The position numbers were made by a program, and so were the translations under genes. 64,000 nucleotides of DNA from CAVZZV01 sp963779845 (GTDB taxonomy: Bacteria > Bacteroidota > Bacteroidia > Bacteroidales > GCA-2748055): assembly GCA_963779845.1 (NCBI GenBank), contig CAVZZV010000006.1:558001-622000 (forward strand). Direction: 5' to 3'. Below, one piece after another: positions 37,079-45,147 of this stretch (position 1 is its first letter; each line of letters opens with the position of its first letter). The notes beneath the pieces were generated by a model that was given only the letters and a program-made list of their open reading frames with translations, made no database searches and was not told where the DNA came from.

Positions 37079-37696
37079 TTTTTAATTCCAATTCATGCTC
37101 AATACCGCCAGGCAACCCCAACCGATGGATTCACGAATGATTGGGAATTGAATAGTGATAAAACAATCAACAACTACGAGAATAAAACAGGTGAAGGAAA
37201 TTATGTGATTATGGAAACCGAAGGAGAAGGTCATTTTGTAGGTTTTACCCACAGTATCATTCAGAATCAGGGAGACTGGTGGGGTGAAGGCGATGAAATG
37301 ATTTTTATTGACGGAGCTAAAAATGCACAGATAAAAGGTACCGGAGCTGAAGATTATTACCTGGGAGCCTGGTGTTACGGTGGTTGTGGAATCAATCCTT
37401 TTGGTTTTCTAAAACCTGAATTTAGCTATAATAGTTATGGCAATCCTGTAAATGGAGGAGATAACCGTGGTGCTGAATGGATGGTTTACCGATTCCACAC
37501 GGAATCGCCTATAACTTTCAAAAAATCAATAAAAGTTACTATTGAACATGGTCATGCCAACCATCGTTCTGACAATTATTATACAGTTGGATACTGGTAT
37601 CAGACTGGTAGCCACAAGCCATATCCGGTATTGCCGTCAGTTCAGGAACGCATCCCTGCAATGGTAAATACTGATGGGCCAACTATGGGAAAATAA
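37079..37696 (+). pseudogene. C-terminal relic of a GH172 (DUF2961) protein
   Basis: From about 37105 the frame encodes QYRQATPTDGFTNDWELNSD, then YVIMETEGEGHFVGFTHSI, DWWGEGDEMIFIDG, GTGAEDYYLGAWCYGG and a terminal EHGHANHRSDNYYTVGYWYQ. These are the hallmarks of the DUF2961/GH172 beta-sandwich family. The N-terminal half, including its signal peptide, is missing and a TGA closes the frame at 37076. The family includes alpha-D-fructofuranosidases/arabinofuranosidases. The fragment could at most be translated from an internal codon. Confidence 0.8.
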
Positions 37697-37854
37697 GTAA
37701 TTAATTTGATAACTATTGAAAGAATTGTTTTCATTGCTATCCCAAAGTTTTAATAAAAGTCGGATCAACTGCCGGTCCCATTTTAGAGATAGGAAATACC
37801 AATAACCGCTATCAATTCGACATCAGTGCAAAAGAGTTTGTAAATCAATGGTTT

Positions 37855-38150
37855 AAAACCGATGAAGGGTCAATGGCTCACCTACACTTTGGACTATTGG
37901 TATATTGGCTAGTATCGATCATCCGCTACCAGTTAAAACAAAAAGATTACAAGCACGATTGACGAGAGATAGTCCGCACCAAGAGAACTCAAAAAATAGT
38001 AACCTATAACTTCGAGAAGAGTAAAGACAATATCATTAAAATACTTCAGTGCAGCGAGCCCTAAGATATAGTAAAGGACAATCAGGTAAAGTTAAAATAT
38101 AAATCGGTACCTTTCCAAGGAAAAAGTCCGTGTGGCTCACTGGAGAAATA
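37855..38150 (+). pseudogene. 3' relic of an IS1634/IS4-type transposase
   Basis: The frame reads KTDEGSMAHLHFGLLVYWLV, then IRYQLKQKDYKHD-stop-REIVR, ILQCSEP-stop, and VPFQGKKSVW. This is the end of a DDE transposase of the IS1634/IS4 kind common in Bacteroidota (KKDESSMAHLHLGLLAYWVV...HDWREIVRIMNTQK...QCSEP). A TGA replaces the expected Trp codon and another stop follows. About 100 nt upstream another scrap (LIKVGSTAGPILEIGNTNN) of unknown origin is joined in. The element is dead. Confidence 0.7.
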
Positions 38151-38221
38151 ATCAAAAATGCCTATCCTCAAAATCCATGTGTTCTGGCCGGATAACTGCA
38201 ATGGGGGTTAACTCAACCGCC

Positions 38222-39595
38222 TCAAAACCCCTCCCATTCCCTCAACCCCAGGTCGATAAACGGAATCTTCCCAAATCCCATAACATCCCAGATAACCAGA
38301 GCTGCACCCAGCGCACTGGCATTATCCACCTCGGAAGTAAAGACTTTCTTATCGGGATATAGATTTGCCAACAACCGCACGAAAATCTCATTTCGGGCGA
38401 AACCACCAGAAACATAAAACTGTTTTACCCCGTCGTTGGGTATTGAGATAAGATCGATCGATTCAGCATTCAGCAATGTTAAATCATAAATCAGGCGGTG
38501 ATAAGCCTCCGTAAAGTCTGTAAACTGTTGAATGTCAACCGACTCATCAATATAATCAGCCGGCATTTCGCCCTTGAAAAACAGCCTCTCCCGTGAATCA
38601 TCAGAGAGATATCTTATAATAATCGACCCATGGGTTTTTACTCGTTTATAACTGTCGCTGTCTACCTTAAAGAACTTGGTTAACCGGGCAGTGTTCACAT
38701 CATGGATGTACCCCATAAAAAGTCGTGACGACTTAACCGGCTGTTGATCAATACTTAAATAAGAAAGACAATCCCTTTTTAGCTGTTCGGCTGTCAAAGG
38801 GGTGTGATTAAAAGGATTCATGTTAATACACCAGGTCCCGGTAGACAGCAACAAAAATGGTGCTTTACTTCCCTTTAAATATGGCACTAAAGCGGCAGAA
38901 CTGTCATGAATCCCAGTACCTGCTGCCAGCTCCCTGCCGGCCACGGTAACCTTAAATTTAACCGAATTGGGCTGGCTATCGGGCAAAGTAATCTCTTCGT
39001 CGGTGAGCCATTGATGATATTGATGATTATCAAAATCCCACATAAAAGTATGACAACCGATGGAGGTAGATTCTGAGATAATCTGCCGCGTAAGTAGGTA
39101 AGAGAGGTATTGAGGGAAATGCAATATCGAAGCTACATTATTAAACACCTCAGGTCGTTGCTGCTTCAGCCAAAGAACCTGAATACCAGAGTTCAGAAGG
39201 ACTCCCAAAGCGGGACTGGCTGTTCGGCGACAAAATTCCGCTTCCCCTCCATAACCTTCAAACAGCCTGTTTTGAATTGAAGGGGAGATCTCTTTCAGAT
39301 AGTTATAGATTGGAGTCAGACGTTTGCCATCTTTATCCAGAAAGGCCAGAGAAGCCCCATAGGTCGAAAAATTGACCCCAACCAATTCATAAGCATCGTG
39401 TTCTACAAGATATTTTAAAGAAGAATGAATCCACTCTTCGATTAATTCTATGTCGTCGCACTCCACACCATCCTCATCAAAGGCTGACTTAGACTTTTCT
39501 TCATTTTGATAAACTACCTTCAGCTGCTCATCAAAAAGGAGTATCTTTTTGTTGGTTTTACCAATATCGAATACGGCGATTATTTTTGGGCTCAT
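38222..39595 (-). CDS. FGGY-family carbohydrate kinase (rhamnulokinase role)
   Basis: A 457-residue cytosolic sugar kinase, last gene of the rhamnose operon. The phosphate-1 motif is VFDIGKTNKKILLFD at the start; LLLSTGTWCINMNPF near 249 and VSGGFARNEIFV near 397 are the phosphate-2/adenosine regions, and ALGAALVIWD ends the domain. By context it phosphorylates L-rhamnulose to L-rhamnulose 1-phosphate. The sequence is somewhat different from the classical RhaB (which starts xAVDLGASSGR), closer to the fuculokinase-like branch, so the symbol is withheld. Confidence 0.85.
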   Translation of the reverse strand: MSPKIIAVFDIGKTNKKILLFDEQLKVVYQNEEKSKSAFDEDGVECDDIELIEEWIHSSLKYLVEHDAYELVGVNFSTYGASLAFLDKDGKRLTPIYNYLKEISPSIQNRLFEGYGGEAEFCRRTASPALGVLLNSGIQVLWLKQQRPEVFNNVASILHFPQYLSYLLTRQIISESTSIGCHTFMWDFDNHQYHQWLTDEEITLPDSQPNSVKFKVTVAGRELAAGTGIHDSSAALVPYLKGSKAPFLLLSTGTWCINMNPFNHTPLTAEQLKRDCLSYLSIDQQPVKSSRLFMGYIHDVNTARLTKFFKVDSDSYKRVKTHGSIIIRYLSDDSRERLFFKGEMPADYIDESVDIQQFTDFTEAYHRLIYDLTLLNAESIDLISIPNDGVKQFYVSGGFARNEIFVRLLANLYPDKKVFTSEVDNASALGAALVIWDVMGFGKIPFIDLGLREWEGF

Positions 39596-39615
39596 TAATT
39601 ATCTTTTTTTCCACG

Positions 39616-40731
39616 TTAATCTTCACTGGAAACTTTACGCCGATAATTCTCCACTTCCCAATTATCAATAAAGTCGATCTGCTGCTGCGTCATGGGGCGG
39701 GGTCCGCCAAAATTGCCGGTGAGATAACTCACCTTCATCATATCTTTGAATACATCTAGTACAATGTAGGCAGATCTGGCACTAATTTCTAAAGCGAGGA
39801 TGCCCTTTCCTTGTATTCCAACTATTTTCGGGGAGTATCCATGTTTGTTCCTGAAATTCTCAAACTCATCTTTAAGATCACATTCATTTTCTATAAAAAG
39901 GTAGTTCGATTTGCAATAGACAATATTATCAGGGGTAAAAGGTTTGCTTACCGGCTCAAAACTCTTTCGGGATGTTGTATACATTTTAGAAAGTTCATCA
40001 GCAGATGGAATGACAAAAAAAGACAATTCCTTATATATATCAGCAATACTGCGCATGGTGGTCTCCAGTGCAAAGGTATCTTTCTTCTGATTATTATCGG
40101 GCAACTCCGTCGTCGCACTTCGAAGCTTATCTATTATATCCGAATAAATTGTATCGATTTGATCTGTTGTATCTGCCCCTACAAATACACCATGATTTTC
40201 AAGAAAGATGATGTGCGGTTCTTTTCCTTTTTTGGCCCTGAAGTTTTTCAACCCGACATCTACGGCTTTGAAAAGCACGTAACCAGGATCAGTGTATTCC
40301 AAATACAACACCTCATCACCAAATAATTTTACGACGATATCTTCGGAGTCCCGTGCACAAAGCAATCCATTGACCAAAGTAGGATGAGTATGTACCACAA
40401 AAGGGAACTGAATAATCTCATGCATGGATGTCTCCACCGAGGGTCTTTTGTCCACAGAATCCAAAATAGCACTATGTAAATCCTCCTTTACCTGCTGCTC
40501 TCTTTCGGAGACTGAAGAGCTGTAATGCTTTGATGATATCACTTCCAACTTCCCGCGTTCGAGACATACAAATCCATTCTCGTCAATATCGGACATTGAT
40601 ACTCCGCTGGCTTTAATCCACATTTTTTCTTCATCTTTATAGGAGGTGTTGCCACCACCGGCTATCACATAATCAGGGTCTTGTCCGTATTTATGAGAGA
40701 TGTTGATTAATTGTTGCATGTTTGTTTGCAT
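39616..40731 (-). CDS. Class II aldolase (rhamnulose-1-phosphate aldolase role)
   Basis: About 371 residues, class II aldolase/adducin fold: AGGGNTSYKDEEKMWIKASG near 25, VHTHPTLVNGLL with metal-binding His residues near 115, and ENHGVFVGAD near 175. It matches the aldolase half of the bifunctional aldolase/lactaldehyde dehydrogenase used by many bacteria for rhamnose, without the dehydrogenase half. By context it splits L-rhamnulose 1-phosphate into dihydroxyacetone phosphate and L-lactaldehyde. I chose ATG 40731 (MQTNMQQL) over 40785, because the extra residues are hydrophobic and unlike the family. It lies between kinase and isomerase genes. Confidence 0.85.
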   Translation of the reverse strand: MQTNMQQLINISHKYGQDPDYVIAGGGNTSYKDEEKMWIKASGVSMSDIDENGFVCLERGKLEVISSKHYSSSVSEREQQVKEDLHSAILDSVDKRPSVETSMHEIIQFPFVVHTHPTLVNGLLCARDSEDIVVKLFGDEVLYLEYTDPGYVLFKAVDVGLKNFRAKKGKEPHIIFLENHGVFVGADTTDQIDTIYSDIIDKLRSATTELPDNNQKKDTFALETTMRSIADIYKELSFFVIPSADELSKMYTTSRKSFEPVSKPFTPDNIVYCKSNYLFIENECDLKDEFENFRNKHGYSPKIVGIQGKGILALEISARSAYIVLDVFKDMMKVSYLTGNFGGPRPMTQQQIDFIDNWEVENYRRKVSSED

Positions 40732-40800
40732 AGGAAATCCGTCTAATATTACCGTAATATAAAAGATAGCAAAGCAGAGGAACATATACCGTCGGGTGCG

Positions 40801-42087
40801 TCAAAAAGCATTAATCTGCCCCCGTTTACTCAGCACCTCTTTCTCATACTGCTGAATATCAGCAATGTAATCCTCAGCCACAGGTACGCCCTCCTGCAGG
40901 CAGTAATAATCCCAAACCGCACCAAATGGTTTGGTTTTCAGTTCCTCCAGCAGTGCCAGACGTTCAAAGAGCTGATTGTTTTCTTCATATTCCTTCAATG
41001 TGGACAATGGCTCCAGCATGGAATAGAGGAAAGCTTTTTTCGCAGAACGGGTTCCCACCACATAGGCGCCAATACGGTTAATGGAGGCATCGAAAAAATC
41101 CAGTCCTATATTCACCCGGCTAAGAAAGTCATTGCGAACAATCTCTGAAGCGATCAACTGAACTTCTTCATTTAATGTTACCACATGATCGGAATCCCAA
41201 CGAATGGGACGTGAAACGTGCAAAAGCAACTCATCTGTAAACTGAAGGCAGGAAGAAATTTTATCTCCCACCTGCTCCGTGGGATGAAAGTGACCACTAT
41301 CCAGGCAAATTAATTTTTGATTTTGCACCGCATATCCCAGGTAAAAATCGTGGGAACCAACGGTCATGGTCTCTGCACCAATTCCAAAGAGCTTACTTTC
41401 CATGGCATCTTTCATATATTCCCTGGGATAATCGGTAGCCAATCCCTCGTCCAGGGATTTTTTCAAAAGGCTGCGATGTCCATTCCTGTCTATGGGCGTG
41501 TCTTTCGAGCCATCGGGAATCCAGGTGTTATGGATGCATGGCGTGCCCATTTGCTTGCCAATTTCGGCTGAAATAGCCCGGGTACGTTTAAGGTGTTCCA
41601 CCCAGAATTTACGGACCTTCTCCTCCTTGGAAGACAGTGTGAACCCACTATCGGCCATGGGATGAGAAAAGAAAGTGGGATTAAAGTCCATTCCAATGTT
41701 CATTTTTTTGCACCAGTCAATCCAAATCTGAAAATATTTAATTTCGATCTGGTCGCGGTCAATTTTCTCCCCTTGAAAATCACCATATATAGCATGCAGG
41801 TTTAAACGATGCCTGCCGGGCAGCAATGCCAATACCTTCTCCAGATCGGCCTGCATTTCAACGATGGATCGGGCCTTTCCGGGATAATTGCCTGTAGCCT
41901 GAATACCGCCTCCCGACAGCACGGAGTCCGGGGTTTCATAACCCCCTACATCATCGGCTTGCCAGCAATGCAGACTGATCACCACATCGTCCATTTTCTT
42001 CAGTGCTGCATCGGTGTCCACTCCTAATTCAGCATACTGTTGTTTAGCCACTTCATAAACGTTTTCAACAGTTTCTCTCTTTTTCAT
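40801..42087 (-). CDS. rhaA: L-rhamnose isomerase
   Basis: A 428-residue isomerase converting L-rhamnose to L-rhamnulose. Seen are VVISLHCWQADDVGGYE near 34, GNYPGKARSI, NLHAIYGDFQGE near 88, PDGSKDTPIDR, and LDSGHFHPTEQVGDKIS near 260 with metal ligands, then RPIRWDSDHVV and GLDFFDASINRIGAYVVG. It is closer to the Pseudomonas/Bacillus-type RhaI than to E. coli RhaA. I use ATG 42087 (MKKRETVENVYE), because the upstream codons to 42129 overlap rhaM. It sits 10 nt after rhaM. A second, broken copy is at 33708-34968. Confidence 0.93.
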   Translation of the reverse strand: MKKRETVENVYEVAKQQYAELGVDTDAALKKMDDVVISLHCWQADDVGGYETPDSVLSGGGIQATGNYPGKARSIVEMQADLEKVLALLPGRHRLNLHAIYGDFQGEKIDRDQIEIKYFQIWIDWCKKMNIGMDFNPTFFSHPMADSGFTLSSKEEKVRKFWVEHLKRTRAISAEIGKQMGTPCIHNTWIPDGSKDTPIDRNGHRSLLKKSLDEGLATDYPREYMKDAMESKLFGIGAETMTVGSHDFYLGYAVQNQKLICLDSGHFHPTEQVGDKISSCLQFTDELLLHVSRPIRWDSDHVVTLNEEVQLIASEIVRNDFLSRVNIGLDFFDASINRIGAYVVGTRSAKKAFLYSMLEPLSTLKEYEENNQLFERLALLEELKTKPFGAVWDYYCLQEGVPVAEDYIADIQQYEKEVLSKRGQINAF

Positions 42088-42097
42088 AATCTTTATA

Positions 42098-42412
42098 TTA
42101 TTCCATGTAAAACATTTCTTCCAATTCAATTGATACAGGTGAATTATCGGGATTTGTTTCCATGATGTCGGCCATATAAGCCCACCATTTTTTCACTACT
42201 TCCATCTTTCCAAGGTTCTGGGAACCATCATTTCCGGAATTTTTCTGAAAAGCAAACAGGGTATTGCTTGCTTCATCCAAAAAAATAGAGTATTCACTTA
42301 CTCCTGCTTCTTTAAGAAGGAGTTTCAGTTCCGGCCATATTTGATCATGGCGCCTTTTGTATTCCTCTTTTTGCCCTTTCTTAAGGTGCATTTTAAAAGC
42401 CATTCGTTTCAT
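42098..42412 (-). CDS. rhaM: L-rhamnose mutarotase
   Basis: A 104-residue dimeric alpha/beta-barrel protein that interconverts the alpha and beta anomers of L-rhamnose. The family pattern is complete: MAFKMHLKKGQKEEYKRRHD with the catalytic His, IWPEL, YSIFLDEASNTLFAF, and VVKKWWAYMADIMETNPDN with the paired Trp. It overlaps the rhaT stop by one base (TAATG), so translation is coupled. Confidence 0.95.
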   Translation of the reverse strand: MKRMAFKMHLKKGQKEEYKRRHDQIWPELKLLLKEAGVSEYSIFLDEASNTLFAFQKNSGNDGSQNLGKMEVVKKWWAYMADIMETNPDNSPVSIELEEMFYME

Positions 42413-43539
42413 TATCCAAGAGCGTTTAATTCAGGATATAACCATTTGGCCAACCCGATAACAATAACTGAAAGCAGGATTGCCCCAATGCCCATGAGGA
42501 TTGTATTGTAAGTTTTCTTTGAAACACCTTTCCATTCCTTCCGGTAAAAACCCCATAGGTTTGCGGTAAGAATAATGGTAGCCATGTGTAAAGTCCAGGA
42601 ACTGGCGCCATTTCCTATTTTAGTTTCACCCATACCATAAAAGAAGAATTGAAGAAACCATGTAGTTCCGGCCAAAGCGCAAAATAAATAGTTGCGCAAC
42701 AAAGGAGTATTTTTGTTTATGAAGTCCCGACCTGTTTTGTTTTTGATGATCAAGGCTGTGGTCCAGATAAAGTTGGTGGTCAACCCGCCCCAAAGAATGA
42801 CAAAAAAGATAATATTGTTCTCGAAAAGATATTTGATTCCTTCTCCGCCGTCATTCAGGAACGGGTAGCTTTGTTCGATGGCCAGAGACCTGGCAATGGA
42901 GGCCATTTCTTTGCCCGTATCAATCCCAAAACTGAAAAAGGCACTCAAGATGCCGGATATCACAGCTATTATTAAACCCTTGGAAAGCTTAAATTCACTG
43001 TTCACCCCTTCTTTATTGCTGCCTAATTCATTGTCCTTTCTGATACCCGCCCAACCGCTGAGAATAATCCCGGCTAATAGAATCAGTATGCCAAGTATAA
43101 CTATGCGTCCCCCGGTACTCCCAAACAGGTCCGAAAAGGCAAGTCCGTCAGGAATCATTCCGGCGACAACGGGAATATTCCGCAGAACAGGCAATCCTAA
43201 GGAGCCGACAACGGCAGTAATGCCCAATAGAACTGAATTTCCGAGTGACATGCCAAGGTAGCGTATTGCCAAACCATAGGTAAGCCCACCGACACCCCAG
43301 AGCAAGCCCATGAGATAGGTATTCCGCAGCACGCTGGCGTTGGTAGCCTGCAAAATCCCCAGCCAGTCCGGAATGGTCAATACCACTGCGATATATGGCA
43401 TAATAAGCCATGAAAAGATTCCCCCCGTAATCCAATAGATTTCCCAGCGCCACTTCTCTACCCAATTATAGGGCATGTACCAACTACCGGATGCTCCGCC
43501 ACCCAATGAGTGGTATAAAATTCCTAAAATGACATTCAT
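42412..43539 (-). CDS. rhaT: L-rhamnose/H+ symporter RhaT
   Basis: A 375-residue inner-membrane transporter with about ten membrane segments. The start MNVILGILYHSLGGGASGSW and YNWVEKWRWEIYWITGG is characteristic of RhaT (drug/metabolite transporter superfamily), as is GLLWGVGGLTYGLAIRYLGMSLGNS near 95-120. It is the first gene of the operon rhaT-rhaM-rhaA-aldolase-kinase. Its upstream gap (43540-44103) holds the shared motif at 43642-43660. Confidence 0.93.
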   Translation of the reverse strand: MNVILGILYHSLGGGASGSWYMPYNWVEKWRWEIYWITGGIFSWLIMPYIAVVLTIPDWLGILQATNASVLRNTYLMGLLWGVGGLTYGLAIRYLGMSLGNSVLLGITAVVGSLGLPVLRNIPVVAGMIPDGLAFSDLFGSTGGRIVILGILILLAGIILSGWAGIRKDNELGSNKEGVNSEFKLSKGLIIAVISGILSAFFSFGIDTGKEMASIARSLAIEQSYPFLNDGGEGIKYLFENNIIFFVILWGGLTTNFIWTTALIIKNKTGRDFINKNTPLLRNYLFCALAGTTWFLQFFFYGMGETKIGNGASSWTLHMATIILTANLWGFYRKEWKGVSKKTYNTILMGIGAILLSVIVIGLAKWLYPELNALG

Positions 43540-43641
43540 GTATGGTTAAGTTATCAGGGTTGCTTTTTACGATTTGGCTAAATAAGAAGAAACAAATGTA
43601 GTTTTGTATGTCATAAAAAACAATGCATGAAATGGCATGGG
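43540..43641. other. Leader of the rhamnose operon
   Basis: AT-rich sequence between the rhaT start and the candidate operator; it should contain the promoter. An imperfect inverted pair (CAATGCATG...CATGG near 43621-43640) adjoins the operator. No gene is seen from here up to 43984. Confidence 0.4.
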
Positions 43642-43660
43642 TTTACACTTTTTGACACTA
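43642..43660 (-). promoter_or_regulatory. Candidate rhamnose operator, copy B
   Basis: TTTACACTTTTTGACACTA on the plus strand, 103 nt upstream of the rhaT start, matching 35120-35138 at 17 of 19 positions. An AraC-type regulator would be a natural partner; the one at 19583 is a candidate. Confidence 0.5.
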
Positions 43661-43984
43661 ATTGCCATCAAATAACGGGTATAAGTACGCTATTTTGTAA
43701 GGTTGATCAAATATTTTCAGGTAATTATTTGGGATAGAAATAGGCTCATGGGATGCAAATGAACCGATGCCCTGGTGCACCATCTTAAAATCTCCACATC
43801 GCATTTTTATCCCTCCTTTTTAAAATTTCGGAAGGAATCTTATTCCACAATAATTTTCAGGTATTCACTGGAATTATTTAATATAATCTAAAGAAAATAT
43901 TCACCTTCCCGCATAATCCAGGGCCGCTTTTCATTCTATCGCGCTCTCAGGATGAATGTCGTTAAAATTTTTTACATGCTGCCG

Positions 43985-44118
43985 TTATTCACTCTACACT
44001 CTCCCCTTACTCCCTTCTCTCCCTTCTCTCCCTTCTCTCCCCTTACTCCCTACTCTTTGCTCCCTTCTCACCCTTTGCTCCCTTCTCTCCCCTTGCTCCC
44101 TACTCACACTCCCCCTAA
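43985..44118 (+). repeat. Pyrimidine-rich degenerate repeat at the 3' end of metA
   Basis: Many copies of CTCCCTTCTCTCC-like units end in CTACTCACACTCCCCCTAATT, an eroded form of the CTACTCACACTCCAAACTAATT repeat. The minus-strand stop codon of metA lies inside it. Confidence 0.65.
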
Positions 44119-45018
44119 TTCATACGGGGTTTCCTGATACACATAATAATTCAGCCAATTGGAAAACAATAGATTAGCATGGGCCCTCCATCTATTGACG
44201 GGCGGATGGGAAGGGTCGTCTCCCGGATAATAATTCTGTGGAATCGCTATATCCAGTCCTTTCAATTTGTCGCGGTCATATTCATTTTTCAGGGTCATCG
44301 GATTATATTCCAGGTGCCCCGAAATGAAGATCTGCTTATTATCTTTTGAAATTACAATGTTGGAACCCACCTCCGTAGACCAGGCGAGCAATTCCAGTGA
44401 AGGATGTTCCTTGATGTCTTCTAACCGGTTTTCCGTATACCTTGAATGGGGAGCCGGAAAAACATCATCAAATCCACGAAATAAAGGTACTTGAGGATCA
44501 CTAATGAAATGCTCAAAGACTCCGAAGGCCTTTTTTTCCAAAGGATATTTTTTAATCCCATAATGGTGAAACAGACCTGCCTGGGCCCCCCAGCAAATAT
44601 GCAGGGTGTTGGTAACCATAGATTTGCTCCACTCCAGTACCTCCCGTAACTTTTCCCAGTAATCAACCTCTTCAAATTCCATAAGTTCCACCGGGGCCCC
44701 TGTGATGATCAGCCCATCGTATGGACGGTTCTTAATGGAATCGAAGGTCTTATAGAAAACTTCCATATGTTCCCGGGGAGTATTTTTGGATTCGTGTTCC
44801 ACCATATAGAACAGATCAAGTTCCACCTGCAGCGGGGTATTGGATAGATTTCTGATCATATCCGTTTCTGCTACAGCTTTTACAGGCATTAAATTTAACA
44901 TGGCAACGCGAAGCGGACGGATATCCTGATGGCTCGCCCTGGACTCCTCCATGATAAAAATATTCTCTTTTCGCAGCTCCTCAATGGCCGGAAGATTATT
45001 GGGTACGTTTATTGGCAT
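44104..45018 (-). CDS. metA: Homoserine O-acyltransferase (MetA)
   Basis: A 304-residue enzyme acylating L-homoserine for methionine synthesis. The family start MPINVPNNLPAIEELRKENIF, RPLRVAMLNLMPVKAVAE, GLIITGAPVELMEFEEVDYW, and the catalytic Cys in HICWGAQAGLFHHYGI near 142, as well as GHLEYNPMTL near 235, are all present. Many MetA proteins use acetyl-CoA, not succinyl-CoA; I cannot decide. The C-terminal end ELGGV is encoded by repeat sequence, so the end of the protein has been replaced. No methionine riboswitch was recognised upstream. Confidence 0.94.
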   Translation of the reverse strand: MPINVPNNLPAIEELRKENIFIMEESRASHQDIRPLRVAMLNLMPVKAVAETDMIRNLSNTPLQVELDLFYMVEHESKNTPREHMEVFYKTFDSIKNRPYDGLIITGAPVELMEFEEVDYWEKLREVLEWSKSMVTNTLHICWGAQAGLFHHYGIKKYPLEKKAFGVFEHFISDPQVPLFRGFDDVFPAPHSRYTENRLEDIKEHPSLELLAWSTEVGSNIVISKDNKQIFISGHLEYNPMTLKNEYDRDKLKGLDIAIPQNYYPGDDPSHPPVNRWRAHANLLFSNWLNYYVYQETPYELGGV

Positions 45019-45147
45019 TTTTACTATATATTTAATCCTACAACAATTAAAACGTAAAGTGGTTTAATTCACCCATAAACCCGGAGCTAATTATTTTTTG
45101 TAAACACTTCCTGTTAATTTTGCGTTACTTATTAAGCTGACCTAAAA

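Noticed and set aside
45019..45147. Possible SAM riboswitch in front of metA
   Set aside because: The gap is only 129 nt, AT-rich, shared with a divergent gene, and shows no SAM-riboswitch core or terminator pair.
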